Source: CAYLNC01 sp964534415
GTDB taxonomy: Bacteria > Patescibacteriota > Minisyncoccia > Phycocordibacterales > JAACPR01
Assembly: GCA_964534415.1 (NCBI GenBank)
Contig: CAZHOL010000005.1
Location: 1-40,354 of the forward strand
Direction of reading: 5' to 3'
DNA length: 40,354 bases
Positions within the stretch are counted from its first letter, which is position 1. Each line of letters starts with the position of its first letter. This document shows, piece by piece, positions 8,285 through 16,580 of this stretch. The translations under genes were made by a program, and so were the position numbers. The notes below the pieces were generated by a model. That model made no database searches. It saw nothing but the letters and a program-made list of their open reading frames with translations, and was not told where the DNA came from.

Positions 8285-10978
8285 TTACAACTTCACCACC
8301 GCATCTTTCTCCCCTATTTCCTTCTCACCGAATGAAGCAACGCTTTTCCCAGATTTAATTCCGAAAACAAACTCTTCATTTTTCACATTTACAGTTATAG
8401 TATCACCGTTAGTTACACTTCGATTAACCATCAACTGAGCAATTTGATTAAGTATCTTGTTTTGAATAATTCGTTTGATAGGACGCGCACCATAATGTGA
8501 ATCGTATCCATTCTTCGACAAATATTCCACAACAGCCGAATTGTATTTCAGTGAAATATTTTTCTCGGCGAGTCGCTTCGAAACTTCACCCATTTGAATA
8601 TCAACAATTTGTTTAATAGTTTGCTGATTCAAAATATCGAAAATCACAATGTCGTCGAGTCGATTCAAAAATTCTGGTCGAAAATGATCTTTCAAACTCT
8701 TCTCGATGTTTTTCTTTGCCTCCTCATATTGTCGCTCCTCGCTCTTGTTGTCGATGAAGCCAATTTTTTCCATGCGATCAATATGCTCGGCACCAATGTT
8801 CGACGTCAAAATAATCACAGTATTTTTGAAGTTCACAGTTCGGCCCTTACCATCAGTCAAACGTCCATTGTCCAAAACTTGCAACAAAATATTGAAGACT
8901 TCAGGATGAGCTTTCTCAATTTCATCAAACAAAATTACAGAATATGGTCGATGACGAACAGTTTCAGTCAAACTGCCGGATTCCTCGTGTCCAACATATC
9001 CTGGAGGCGCACCAATCAATTTAGCCACAGAGTGTTTCTCCATGAACTCAGACATATCGACTCGAATCAAAGCCTTGCTGTCGTTGAACAAAAATTCCGC
9101 CAGTGTTTTCGTTAATTCAGTTTTTCCAACTCCAGTTGGTCCTAGGAAAATGAATGAACCGATCGGACGATTCGGATCAGAGATTCCTGCGCGCGATCGT
9201 CGAATAGTGTCGGCAATCTTTTTAACCGCGTTATTCTGACCAATTATTTTTTTCTTCAACTCGCTCTCAATTCGAGAAAGTTTTTCAATCTCACCCTCCA
9301 ACATTCGTGAGGTAGGAATTCCAGTCCATCTCTCAACAACCTCGGCAATGTCAGATTCTAGAATTTCTTCTTTCAAAATTCGGCGAGAGCTCTGCAATTT
9401 TTTCAATCGCTTGTCTTTGGTCTCTAGATCTTTTTCGAGATTAGGAATTTTTCCATATTTAATTTCGGCCGCCTTGGTCAAATCTCCGAGCGCTACAGCA
9501 GAATCTGCCTCGACGCGCAACGTCTCGAGCTTTTTCTTTATCTCTTTGATTTCAGAAATGGTTTCTTTTTCATTCTTCCATTTCAATTCCAGCTCGCTGA
9601 CACTCTCCTTCAAATCGGCAATCTCTTTTTTAACTTGTTTGAAACGAGCGGTGGCTTTTGGAGATTTTTCTTCTTCATTTTTTAATGCCTCATGTTCAAT
9701 TTCTAGTCTCAAGATTTTTCGATGTGCGTCTTCTAGTTGTGGAGGCTTGTTATCAAGTGAAATTTTCAAAGACGAAGCAGCTTCATCAATCAAATCAACT
9801 GCCTTGTCTGGCAAAAATCTATCTGTGATATATCTGCTAGACAATTCGACAGCGGCAACAATAGCGTCATCGGTGATTCGCACGCCGTGATATAGCTCGT
9901 ATTTTTCTTTCAAGCCACGTAAAATTGCTGTCGCATCCTCGATCGACGGCTCATTAACTAAAATTGGTTGGAAACGACGAGTCAGCGCCGCATCTTTTTC
10001 AATGTGTTTTTGATACTCTTTCAATGTTGTTGCACCAATGGCTTTCAATTCGCCACGAGCCAATGCTGGCTTCAATAGGTTTGAAGCATCCAGTGACCCC
10101 TCAGCAGCACCTGCACCTGCCAACATGTGAATTTCGTCGATGAACAAAATAATTTTGCCATCAGATTGTTTTACTTCTTTAACAATTTTTTTCAAACGGT
10201 CTTCAAATTCTCCACGATATTTTGTACCAGCAACCAATGATCCCAAATCTAGAGAAACAACGTCTTTGTCTTTCAAAGATTCCGGAACATCTCCTGCAAC
10301 AATTCTGTTTGCGAGCCCCTCTACAATTGCTGTCTTTCCGACTCCGGCTTCACCAATCAAAATTGGATTATTTTTCGTTCGGCGTGACAAAATTTGAATC
10401 AATCTGCTAGTTTCTGCGTCACGACCTATGACAGGATCGATTTTCTTCTCTTGTGCTTTTTTAGTTAGGCTCTGTGTATATTTCTGTAAAGCTTTGAAAG
10501 TTTTTACCTCTTCCTTCTCAGATGTTGGGGCCATTTTCAACTCGGTCATGATTCTCACGACTTCGTCTTTTGAAATTTTAAACTTCAACAAAACATTTCC
10601 TGCGTCAGTCGCAACATCAAACATCGCCAGCAACAAATGCTCTACAGATACAAATTCGTCTTTCAAGACAGTTGCAATACGTCCCGATTGTTCAATTATT
10701 TGTGCTAGATCGGGCGATAAATACATCTGGAATGATGGAGACACATTGTGTGCCATTTCAGAAGTTTCGATCATGTCAAAAAGATATTCAGACACCAGAA
10801 CAGTATCAACCCCCATTTTGTCTAGAATTGAAATTACAAGACTCTCGTCCTGAACTAGGAGCGCAGTCAAAAGATGCAGAGGATTAACATGATTTTGTCC
10901 TCTTTCTAGCGCAAGCTCATGAGCTCTTCGAATGGCTTCTCTGGCTTTCGATGTAAAGTTTTTGAATGGTGGCACCAT
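8285..10978 (-). CDS. clpB: ATP-dependent disaggregase ClpB
   Basis: 897-aa Hsp100 protein that extracts polypeptides from aggregates. Order: Clp_N repeats (about 1-150); AAA+ 1 with Walker A GEAGVGKT at 209-216; a long coiled-coil middle domain (about 400-540) containing AAEIKYGKIPNLEKDL and ending in VVERWTGIPTSRMLEGE; AAA+ 2 with Walker A GPTGVGKT and the SNIGAEHI sensor region; and a C-terminal small domain. The full-length middle domain marks it as ClpB rather than ClpC, so a ClpP partner is not expected. The ATG lies 5 nt after the stop of the HtrA-like pseudoprotease gene, so both are probably one transcript. No CIRCE-like heat-shock operator is visible. A convergent tRNA-Tyr lies downstream. 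Confidence 0.93.
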   Translation of the reverse strand: MVPPFKNFTSKAREAIRRAHELALERGQNHVNPLHLLTALLVQDESLVISILDKMGVDTVLVSEYLFDMIETSEMAHNVSPSFQMYLSPDLAQIIEQSGRIATVLKDEFVSVEHLLLAMFDVATDAGNVLLKFKISKDEVVRIMTELKMAPTSEKEEVKTFKALQKYTQSLTKKAQEKKIDPVIGRDAETSRLIQILSRRTKNNPILIGEAGVGKTAIVEGLANRIVAGDVPESLKDKDVVSLDLGSLVAGTKYRGEFEDRLKKIVKEVKQSDGKIILFIDEIHMLAGAGAAEGSLDASNLLKPALARGELKAIGATTLKEYQKHIEKDAALTRRFQPILVNEPSIEDATAILRGLKEKYELYHGVRITDDAIVAAVELSSRYITDRFLPDKAVDLIDEAASSLKISLDNKPPQLEDAHRKILRLEIEHEALKNEEEKSPKATARFKQVKKEIADLKESVSELELKWKNEKETISEIKEIKKKLETLRVEADSAVALGDLTKAAEIKYGKIPNLEKDLETKDKRLKKLQSSRRILKEEILESDIAEVVERWTGIPTSRMLEGEIEKLSRIESELKKKIIGQNNAVKKIADTIRRSRAGISDPNRPIGSFIFLGPTGVGKTELTKTLAEFLFNDSKALIRVDMSEFMEKHSVAKLIGAPPGYVGHEESGSLTETVRHRPYSVILFDEIEKAHPEVFNILLQVLDNGRLTDGKGRTVNFKNTVIILTSNIGAEHIDRMEKIGFIDNKSEERQYEEAKKNIEKSLKDHFRPEFLNRLDDIVIFDILNQQTIKQIVDIQMGEVSKRLAEKNISLKYNSAVVEYLSKNGYDSHYGARPIKRIIQNKILNQIAQLMVNRSVTNGDTITVNVKNEEFVFGIKSGKSVASFGEKEIGEKDAVVKL

Positions 10979-10983
10979 ATTTT

Positions 10984-11781
10984 TTAATTAGTTACTCTAC
11001 TTGCTAAAAAATCTTTTACAACATTTGCGGGAGTAAATGAATCCAATTCATCGGCGATGTTTGAAACTTTCAAACCGACAACCTCGCCTTTGAGATTCAA
11101 AACAATACTTCCTGCCAATACATTATTAGAGTTTACAGAAGTTATAATCTTTTTCAATACCTCTCCTTCTTTGGCTAAATTAGTAACTATTCCTGTAGAA
11201 ACAGTGTTCTCATTTGCACCAGATAGAGAAATGACCGATTGTCCCAATTTTAAATTATTTGAATCAGCAAAGTTTACTACTGCGAAATCTTTGAGATCCT
11301 TTTGTTCTGGAGAGAGCACGGCGAATATTTTGTCAGTCTCCTTCATTGTGACTTTTAATGGATATTCACCTCCCGCATATACACCGATGTAATCAGAGCT
11401 CTTTGAAATTTTATTTGTATCTGTGATTACTTCACCATTTACAGAAACAATTACGCCGAGTGCCACAAAACTTTTCAAATCACCAGCCTTTTCATAAATT
11501 CGCATCATGCTCTTCGAATTTTTATCGACGGCATCGATTGTCAAATCTTCTTCTTTGACGACGACTGTTACAATTTCTTTTTCTGCTGGTTTGTCATTAT
11601 TAGGCGCAGGTTCTGACACAACTCTCTCAACAGTTTTCTCAACAATTCTGTTAATTGTCTGAGTCACTGGTTCTGGTGTCTGTTCCAAAAGAGCAACCGT
11701 TGTAATTCCGGTCGCAATAGAGGTAACAAAGCTAACTAATAATGTTAACAACACAATTTGCTGTGCATTTAAATTGTCCAT
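10984..11781 (-). CDS. Membrane-anchored HtrA/trypsin-like pseudoprotease
   Basis: 265 aa: one N-terminal membrane segment (about 8-31), a charged linker, then a domain that follows the chymotrypsin-fold HtrA pattern. GVIVSVNGEVIT (109-120) matches the strand before the catalytic His, DFAVVNFADSNNLKLGQ (165-181) matches the Asp block, and LAGSIVLNLKGEVVGL (222-237) matches the GNSGG block. Aligned by eye, the His position is Asn123 and the Ser position Ala223, while Asp165 remains. It is therefore probably catalytically dead, and no PDZ domain follows. It is in one operon with clpB, suggesting an envelope-linked quality-control or scaffold role (inference). The fold assignment rests on motif resemblance only. 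Confidence 0.6.
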   Translation of the reverse strand: MDNLNAQQIVLLTLLVSFVTSIATGITTVALLEQTPEPVTQTINRIVEKTVERVVSEPAPNNDKPAEKEIVTVVVKEEDLTIDAVDKNSKSMMRIYEKAGDLKSFVALGVIVSVNGEVITDTNKISKSSDYIGVYAGGEYPLKVTMKETDKIFAVLSPEQKDLKDFAVVNFADSNNLKLGQSVISLSGANENTVSTGIVTNLAKEGEVLKKIITSVNSNNVLAGSIVLNLKGEVVGLKVSNIADELDSFTPANVVKDFLASRVTN

Positions 11782-11791
11782 AATTAATTAT

Positions 11792-11797
11792 ATAGTA
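11792..11797 (-). promoter_or_regulatory. -10 box of the pseudoprotease-clpB operon
   Basis: TACTAT with an upstream TG (extended -10) 10 nt before the ATG at 11781. A second hexamer TATAAT (11792-11787) is only 5 nt from the ATG. Confidence 0.5.
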
Positions 11798-11810
11798 TCA
11801 AAAATTCAAA

Positions 11811-13031
11811 CTATTTTCCAACTTTCTGCAATTCAATCACTTTCTTGATTTTTAATATGACTTTTTTTATTTCGCGTTTTTTGGTGCACAATCCCAATGT
11901 AAATCTCAGTGACGAAGCTCCGCAACCATGCCCCAACGCTTCAACTACATATGATTTGGCATTTTCAGATGTACTTTTGCATGAAGTCATTGCAGAACAC
12001 GACACACCCATTTCATCCAATTGAATTACTGCAAATTCTGAATTCAAACCCTCGATGCAAATATTTATGTTGTTTGGAATTCTGTTTTTTATACTTCCAT
12101 TTATTTTTGCTTGCGGAATTTCTTTTTCAATTTTTTCAATAAAATATTTTTGAATATTTTGAACATTGATAAAGTTTTTGTCTTTATTATCACTGGCGAT
12201 TTCCAAAGCTTTCGCCAACCCAACGATAGAAGGAACGTTGTGTGTGGCTGGTCTGATTCCAAATTCTTGATTACCACCGAATTGAATTGATGACATCGGC
12301 ACATAGCTTTTTTTAATTAAACAACCAATTCCCTTTGGTCCATAAATTTTTGAAGCATCGAGCGTCATCATATCCACACCTAGGCGATCCAAATTGATAT
12401 CGAGGAAGCACGGTGCCTGACTAGCATCGGTGTGCAAAAATGGTGCTTCATCATGTCGACGACCAATTTTGTTTTTGAATTTTTTTATCTCCCTACTAAC
12501 GTCACGCAACGATTGAATTGTACCGATTTCGTTATTAACCATGATGACAGAAACGACAACGGTTTTTTCATTTAGAACATTTTGAATTTTAGAAGTGTCA
12601 ATCAAACCATTTTCCAAAACTGGGATGAAGGTCACCGCAGCGACACCCTGATTTTGTATTTCTCGACATGTCTCCAATATTGCGGGATGTTCGATAACGG
12701 TCGTCACAACTTCAGGCACAATTTGTTTAAAGCTTGAAAAAAGATTCGAACTATCTTTTCTAATTCCTGCCAACACCCCAGATATGGCGAGATTGTCGCT
12801 CTCAGTACCCGAAGATGTAAAGATAACTTCGTTTTCTCTTACACCAGCTATTTTTGCAACAGTGCGACGAGCATTTTCTATCGCGATATTGGCAGTAATT
12901 CCCTCTTTATAAAATGAGAGAGGGTTGGCGAATTCCCTTCGGAAATATTTTTTCATAGCAGAAAATACCCGGCGATCTACGGGTGTCGTAGCGGCATAAT
13001 CTAAGAAGATCCTTTTATTAAACAGTTTCAT
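11811..13031 (-). CDS. Cysteine desulfurase (IscS/NifS family)
   Basis: 406-aa PLP-dependent class V aminotransferase-fold enzyme that removes sulfur from cysteine for Fe-S clusters and tRNA thiolation. Visible: LDYAATTP (10-17), SSGTESDN (73-80), EHPA with His115, HTDASQAP, the PLP lysine Lys228 in DASKIYGPKG, GNQEFGIRPATHN (254-265), and the persulfide Cys351 in TSCKSTS, aligned with the family's SACTS. The residue before Lys228 is Ser where His is usual. It ends 29 bp before the start of the pseudoprotease operon and is divergent from the DUF4446 gene with overlapping -10 boxes. No IscU/SufU scaffold gene is in the window. Confidence 0.92.
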   Translation of the reverse strand: MKLFNKRIFLDYAATTPVDRRVFSAMKKYFRREFANPLSFYKEGITANIAIENARRTVAKIAGVRENEVIFTSSGTESDNLAISGVLAGIRKDSSNLFSSFKQIVPEVVTTVIEHPAILETCREIQNQGVAAVTFIPVLENGLIDTSKIQNVLNEKTVVVSVIMVNNEIGTIQSLRDVSREIKKFKNKIGRRHDEAPFLHTDASQAPCFLDINLDRLGVDMMTLDASKIYGPKGIGCLIKKSYVPMSSIQFGGNQEFGIRPATHNVPSIVGLAKALEIASDNKDKNFINVQNIQKYFIEKIEKEIPQAKINGSIKNRIPNNINICIEGLNSEFAVIQLDEMGVSCSAMTSCKSTSENAKSYVVEALGHGCGASSLRFTLGLCTKKREIKKVILKIKKVIELQKVGK

Positions 13032-13035
13032 AGTT

Positions 13036-13045
13036 TATAATGTTA
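13036..13045. promoter_or_regulatory. Overlapping divergent -10 boxes
   Basis: Plus strand TATAAT at 13036-13041 is 10 nt before the DUF4446 gene ATG (13052). Minus strand TAACAT at 13045-13040 is 8 nt before the cysteine desulfurase ATG (13031). The hexamers share two bases, so simultaneous occupancy by two polymerases is impossible. Confidence 0.55.
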
Positions 13046-13051
13046 CACATT

Positions 13052-13531
13052 ATGGAATTACTAACAAGTCAAATTATACTTTATATTTTAATCGCTCTTA
13101 CAATTTTATTCGTTGTTGTTTTAATTTGGAACATTAGATTAGAAAAAAGAATTCGCAATTTGATGCATGGGAAAAATGCAAAATCACTTGAAGACTCATT
13201 TTTATTGATGCGCCAAGACATAGTTAATTTGAATTCTTTTAGGACAGAACTGGAGAGATATTTGAAGAATGTCGACACAAAACTTTCACATAGTATTCGT
13301 GGATTCGAAACAATTAATTATAATGCATTTGCGGGTGCAGAATCAGGTGGCAAAAGTTTTGCGATTGCTCTATTAAACGAACGCGGTGACGGCGTAATCA
13401 TTTCTACATTGCACGCTCGAGAGAGAATAAGCCTGTTTGCTAAGAAAATTGTTGGATACAAATCTCAGATTGAATTGTCGACCGAGGAATTGGAAGCTTT
13501 GACAAAAGCCAAAAATTCCTGCAATATGTAG
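13052..13531 (+). CDS. DUF4446 family membrane protein
   Basis: 159 aa: an N-terminal membrane helix (about 7-26), a basic segment, a helical region (LEDSFLLMRQDIVNLNSFRTEL) and the conserved C-terminal block with RGFETINYNAFAG, SFAIALLNERGDGVIISTLHARER and FAKKIVGYKS, typical of DUF4446. The molecular function of the family is not known. The ATG at 13052 is preferred over one at 13040, which overlaps the -10 box. It is followed after 23 bp by infB and likely starts the infB-rbfA-tRNA transcript. Confidence 0.85.
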   Translation: MELLTSQIILYILIALTILFVVVLIWNIRLEKRIRNLMHGKNAKSLEDSFLLMRQDIVNLNSFRTELERYLKNVDTKLSHSIRGFETINYNAFAGAESGGKSFAIALLNERGDGVIISTLHARERISLFAKKIVGYKSQIELSTEELEALTKAKNSCNM

Positions 13532-13554
13532 ATATTAATTAGTCATGAACCCGA

Positions 13555-15069
13555 ATGGCCACAAAAACCGAACAAAAGAATCTGATAGAAAGACCGCCTG
13601 TTGTTGTTATCATGGGTCACATCGATCACGGCAAATCTACCCTACTCGATTATATTCGTAAAAGTAACGTTGTAGAACACGAGGCTGGCCGTATCACTCA
13701 GCATCTCGGCGCTTACGAAATTGAACATACTGACTCTGCCGGAAAGAAAAAACGAATTACATTTCTCGACACTCCTGGTCATGAGGCCTTCAAAGGCGTG
13801 CGAAGTCGCGGTGCCGAGGTTGCAGATATTGCAATTCTAATTGTTTCTGCCGAGGATGGCGTTATGCCACAAACCATGGAGGCATACAAATGTATTAAAA
13901 ATGATGAGATGCAAGTCATTGTCGCAATCAACAAAATTGATGCACCTCGAGCCGACGTGGTCAGAACAAAAAATAGCTTAATTGAAAATGAAATTTATGT
14001 TGAAGGTTTCGGTGGCAACATTCCTGTTGTCGAAATATCTGCAAAGACCGGACAAAATATTGGCGACTTGCTCGACCTGATTTTGCTTTCTGCCGAGGTT
14101 GAGAATCTGGTTGGAGACGTTAACGCCGGGGCTTCAGGATATGTTGTTGAAGTAAACAAAGATAAACTAAAAGGAATTTCCGCAACTCTTGTAATCAAAG
14201 ACGGAACAATAAATCAGGGCGATTTCGTTGTGTGCGAAGACGCTTTCTCTCCGATTCGAATTATGGAAGATCAGAACACAGTTAAAATTAAGACAGCGAA
14301 ATTTTCAACACCTGTTCATGTTAGTGGTTGGAACAAATTGCCGAACGTTGGCGCGCGCTTTGAAACTGTGTACTCGAAAAAAGAAGCAGAAAAATATTGT
14401 GACGATTGGAAAAGAAACTTTTCTGAAAAGAAAATCGATCCAAAAATCAAAAACACTGGTGACAATTTCGTAATTCCTGTAATCATCAAGGCCGACACCC
14501 AGGGTTCAATCGAGGCCATCGAATATGAACTTTCTAAAATTCAGATGTTGCATGCCGAATTGAAAGTAGTCATTTCTGGAACCGGAAACATTTCCGAAAA
14601 GGATGCGAAAATTGCAAGCACAAATTCAAACACATTGATTGTTGGTTTTGGCGTGGATGTAGATACACAAGCAGAAATAATTCGTGAACGAGCAGGATTG
14701 AATGTGAAAACTTTCAAAATCATTTACGAATTGGTGGACTGGATTAAAACTACTGCAGAGAATATGCGTCCACGAGTAAAAATGGAGGAGAAGCGTGGGT
14801 TAGTAAAAGTCTTGCGAATCTTTAACAAAGTTAAGAGTGCACAAGTTTTCGGTGGACGTGTCACAGAGGGTGTCATTACGGTCGGTAATCAAATCAAAGT
14901 TTTGCGTCGCGGTGAAGAAATTTGTCGCGGAGTTGTTAAGGGCCTTCAACAGCAAAAAACTACCGCAAACGAGGTGAGCGAGGGTTCTGAATTCGGTTCA
15001 TCAGTAGAAGCTAAAATGGAAATTGCGGTTGGTGACGAAATTGAGGCGTTTGAAGTAGTTGAAAAATAA
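13555..15069 (+). CDS. infB: Translation initiation factor IF-2 (short form)
   Basis: 504-aa GTPase that delivers initiator tRNA to the 30S subunit. The G domain begins almost at the N-terminus: G1 GHIDHGKST (about 21-29), the switch I region AGRITQHLGAYEI, G3 DTPGHEAF, G4 NKID, G5 SAKTG. Domains II, III and C2 (VKVLRIFNKVKSAQVFGGRVTEG onward) are complete. The long, variable N-terminal extension of most bacterial IF-2 proteins is absent, as in other reduced genomes. No SD precedes the ATG. rbfA follows with a 1-nt gap. Confidence 0.96.
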   Translation: MATKTEQKNLIERPPVVVIMGHIDHGKSTLLDYIRKSNVVEHEAGRITQHLGAYEIEHTDSAGKKKRITFLDTPGHEAFKGVRSRGAEVADIAILIVSAEDGVMPQTMEAYKCIKNDEMQVIVAINKIDAPRADVVRTKNSLIENEIYVEGFGGNIPVVEISAKTGQNIGDLLDLILLSAEVENLVGDVNAGASGYVVEVNKDKLKGISATLVIKDGTINQGDFVVCEDAFSPIRIMEDQNTVKIKTAKFSTPVHVSGWNKLPNVGARFETVYSKKEAEKYCDDWKRNFSEKKIDPKIKNTGDNFVIPVIIKADTQGSIEAIEYELSKIQMLHAELKVVISGTGNISEKDAKIASTNSNTLIVGFGVDVDTQAEIIRERAGLNVKTFKIIYELVDWIKTTAENMRPRVKMEEKRGLVKVLRIFNKVKSAQVFGGRVTEGVITVGNQIKVLRRGEEICRGVVKGLQQQKTTANEVSEGSEFGSSVEAKMEIAVGDEIEAFEVVEK

Positions 15070-15070
15070 C

Positions 15071-15385
15071 ATGGACCACAAATCTGACAAATTCAAAGAA
15101 GTAATTATGCGAGCAGCTTCACAGTTTATTCAAACTGAATCAAATCATCAGTCGCTAATTACCGTAACAGATGTGGCTGTTAGTAAAGACTTCCAAAAGA
15201 CTATAATTTTTGTTACAGTTTTCCCAGATCACAAGCAAGATGCTGTGATCGATTTTCTCCAGAGACAGAAACGTGAATTTAAAGAATTCGTCATGTCGCA
15301 CACAAAAATCGGCAAAATTCCAATGTTTGATTTCGCGATTGATTTGGGAGAAAAAATGCGACAGAAGATAGACGAAGCAATCTAG
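15071..15385 (+). CDS. rbfA: Ribosome-binding factor A
   Basis: 104-aa KH-fold protein needed for late 30S maturation. The sequence starts MDHKSDKFKEVIMRAAS and contains LITVTDVAVSKDFQKTIIFVTVF and FDFAIDLGEKMRQKIDEAI, matching the RbfA core. The start is the ATG at 15071, 1 nt after the infB stop; an in-frame TTG at 15059 would overlap infB. Its stop codon ends at 15385, the base immediately before tRNA-Cys, so 5' processing of the tRNA by RNase P would cut directly at the end of this message. The infB-rbfA order is conserved in bacteria. Confidence 0.9.
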   Translation: MDHKSDKFKEVIMRAASQFIQTESNHQSLITVTDVAVSKDFQKTIIFVTVFPDHKQDAVIDFLQRQKREFKEFVMSHTKIGKIPMFDFAIDLGEKMRQKIDEAI

Positions 15386-15457
15386 GGCGCGGTGGCGAAG
15401 TGGTAACGCTGCAGTTTGCAAAACTGCCATACGTGGGTTCGATCCCCACCCGCGCCT
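15386..15457 (+). tRNA. tRNA-Cys (anticodon GCA)
   Basis: GGCGCGG/CCGCGCC acceptor, GCAGTTTGCAAAACTGC anticodon arm with anticodon GCA, GTGGG-TTCGATC-CCCAC T arm. The discriminator is T (U73), the identity base for tRNA-Cys. CCA is not encoded (CAG follows). Confidence 0.95.
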
Positions 15458-15477
15458 CAGCTAGAAATAGCAATAAT

Positions 15478-15562
15478 GCCCGAGTGGCGGAATGGTATAC
15501 GCGCAACACTTAAAATGTTGTCTGCATTGCGGATATGGGTTCGAGTCCCATCTCGGGCACCA
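15478..15562 (+). tRNA. tRNA-Leu (anticodon TAA)
   Basis: GCCCGAG/CTCGGGC acceptor, anticodon arm CAACACTTAAAATGTTG (TAA), a class II long variable arm, T arm TGGG-TTCGAGT-CCCA, discriminator A and encoded CCA (15560-15562). Confidence 0.95.
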
Positions 15563-15563
15563 C

Positions 15564-16226
15564 ATGAAAAATCTTTCGGCAGAAGAAAAGAAACTGATTT
15601 TCACTATTTTAGAGAAAGTTAACACTGCAAAAAAGTCTGGCGTCGAAGTCAGAACTTTTTCATTTCCGTTTCTTTGGAAAATTATAAACGCAGAAGAGAA
15701 AAAATTCGCCGAGAAAATTCTAAAAATTAATCCTCGAAAATTCGGATTTAAAGGAAAAAAAATTGAAATAAAATCAGCACCCAGGAATCTCGTTTCAATA
15801 CTAAACCAACGAATCGAAAAGCAATTTCTCCCCCGCCCCGTTTTCAAAGCTTTTAAAAAAATGAACTCGGCCATGCAGAATGAAATTGGCACAAAATTAG
15901 AAATTTTGTCAGGATACCGATCGCCAGCATATCAGCTAGTTGTCTTCATTTGGAATTTGCGAGCGCAGAAATATAATCTTGAAAAAACAATTGCCCGAGT
16001 TGCTCTCCCTGGATATAGCGAACACAACGATGCAAAAAATACCGGCATAGATTTCATTTGCTCGGGCACGAAAATTTCACTTGCCACAACACAAACTTTT
16101 GCAAAGACTGCACAATACAAGTGGCTTCAAAGAAATGCGCGCAAATTTGGATTCACCGAAAGCTTCCCAAAGAAAAATAAGCTCGGGGTGATTTATGAAC
16201 CATGGCATTGGAGATACCTTGTTTAA
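15564..16226 (+). CDS. VanY-like D-alanyl-D-alanine carboxypeptidase
   Basis: 220 aa; zinc peptidase of the M15B/VanY family that trims the terminal D-Ala of peptidoglycan stems. Visible: LSGYRSPAYQ (115-124), the zinc block SEHNDAKNTGIDF with His154 and Asp163 (spacing two residues longer than the usual SxHxxGxAxD), and EPWHWRY with Glu212 and His215. No signal peptide or membrane helix is evident, which is odd for a wall enzyme. The start is the ATG 1 nt after the CCA of tRNA-Leu; a longer frame reads through the tRNA and is rejected. There is no separate promoter, so the gene is probably co-transcribed with the tRNA. Confidence 0.85.
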   Translation: MKNLSAEEKKLIFTILEKVNTAKKSGVEVRTFSFPFLWKIINAEEKKFAEKILKINPRKFGFKGKKIEIKSAPRNLVSILNQRIEKQFLPRPVFKAFKKMNSAMQNEIGTKLEILSGYRSPAYQLVVFIWNLRAQKYNLEKTIARVALPGYSEHNDAKNTGIDFICSGTKISLATTQTFAKTAQYKWLQRNARKFGFTESFPKKNKLGVIYEPWHWRYLV

Positions 16227-16257
16227 TCCCAGTTTTTTTGTTACGCTTTTATCTATT

Positions 16258-16330
16258 CCGCCCATAGCTCAGTTGGTAGAGCAATCGCCTCTTAAGCGAA
16301 AGGTCGTAGGTTCGAATCCTACTGGGCGGA
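16258..16330 (+). tRNA. tRNA-Lys (anticodon CTT)
   Basis: CCGCCCA/TGGGCGG acceptor, D arm GCTC-AGTTGGTA-GAGC, anticodon loop CTCTTAA (CTT), T arm GTAGG-TTCGAAT-CCTAC, discriminator A. The top pair of the anticodon stem is an A-A mismatch. CCA is not encoded. Confidence 0.92.
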
Positions 16331-16378
16331 CAAGTTTAGATTGCAAATTTTGCTAATTTAAGCGACAATGTAGCATAC

Positions 16379-16459
16379 GCGCAAGTGGCGGAATGGTATA
16401 CGCGCTAGTCTTAGGAACTAGTGAGGAAACTCGTGGAGGTTCAAGTCCTCTCTTGCGCA
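16379..16459 (+). tRNA. tRNA-Leu (anticodon TAG)
   Basis: GCGCAAG/CTTGCGC acceptor, CTAGT-CTTAGGA-ACTAG anticodon arm (TAG), long variable arm, GAGG-TTCAAGT-CCTC T arm, discriminator A. CCA is not encoded (CAA follows). Confidence 0.94.
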
Positions 16460-16465
16460 CAAATT

Positions 16466-16487
16466 GCCCTTACTTTAGGGGCTTTTT
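16466..16487 (+). terminator. Terminator after tRNA-Leu(TAG)
   Basis: GCCC/GGGC stem with a 7-9 nt loop and a following T-run end the infB to tRNA block. Confidence 0.65.
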
Positions 16488-16513
16488 CTTTACTTTTTTG
16501 AAGTTTGCAAAGT

Positions 16514-16574
16514 TTGACAAAATGTACTGTTGTGATATAATTATTAACAGGTAGTACAATTCACAAACAAGGAA
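16514..16574 (+). promoter_or_regulatory. Promoter and SD of the SPFH cassette
   Basis: TTGACA (16514-16519), 16-nt spacer, TATAAT (16536-16541), a leader of about 33 nt, and SD AAGGAA (16569-16574) ahead of the ATG at 16581. Confidence 0.85.
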
Positions 16575-16580
16575 ACGCAC

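Noticed and set aside
9348..9890. 180-codon antisense frame within clpB
   Set aside because: Shadow of the strongly biased ClpB coding sequence; no promoter or start context.
15492..15563. Upstream start for the VanY-like gene inside tRNA-Leu
   Set aside because: The region is a well-formed tRNA; the first start outside it is the ATG at 15564.
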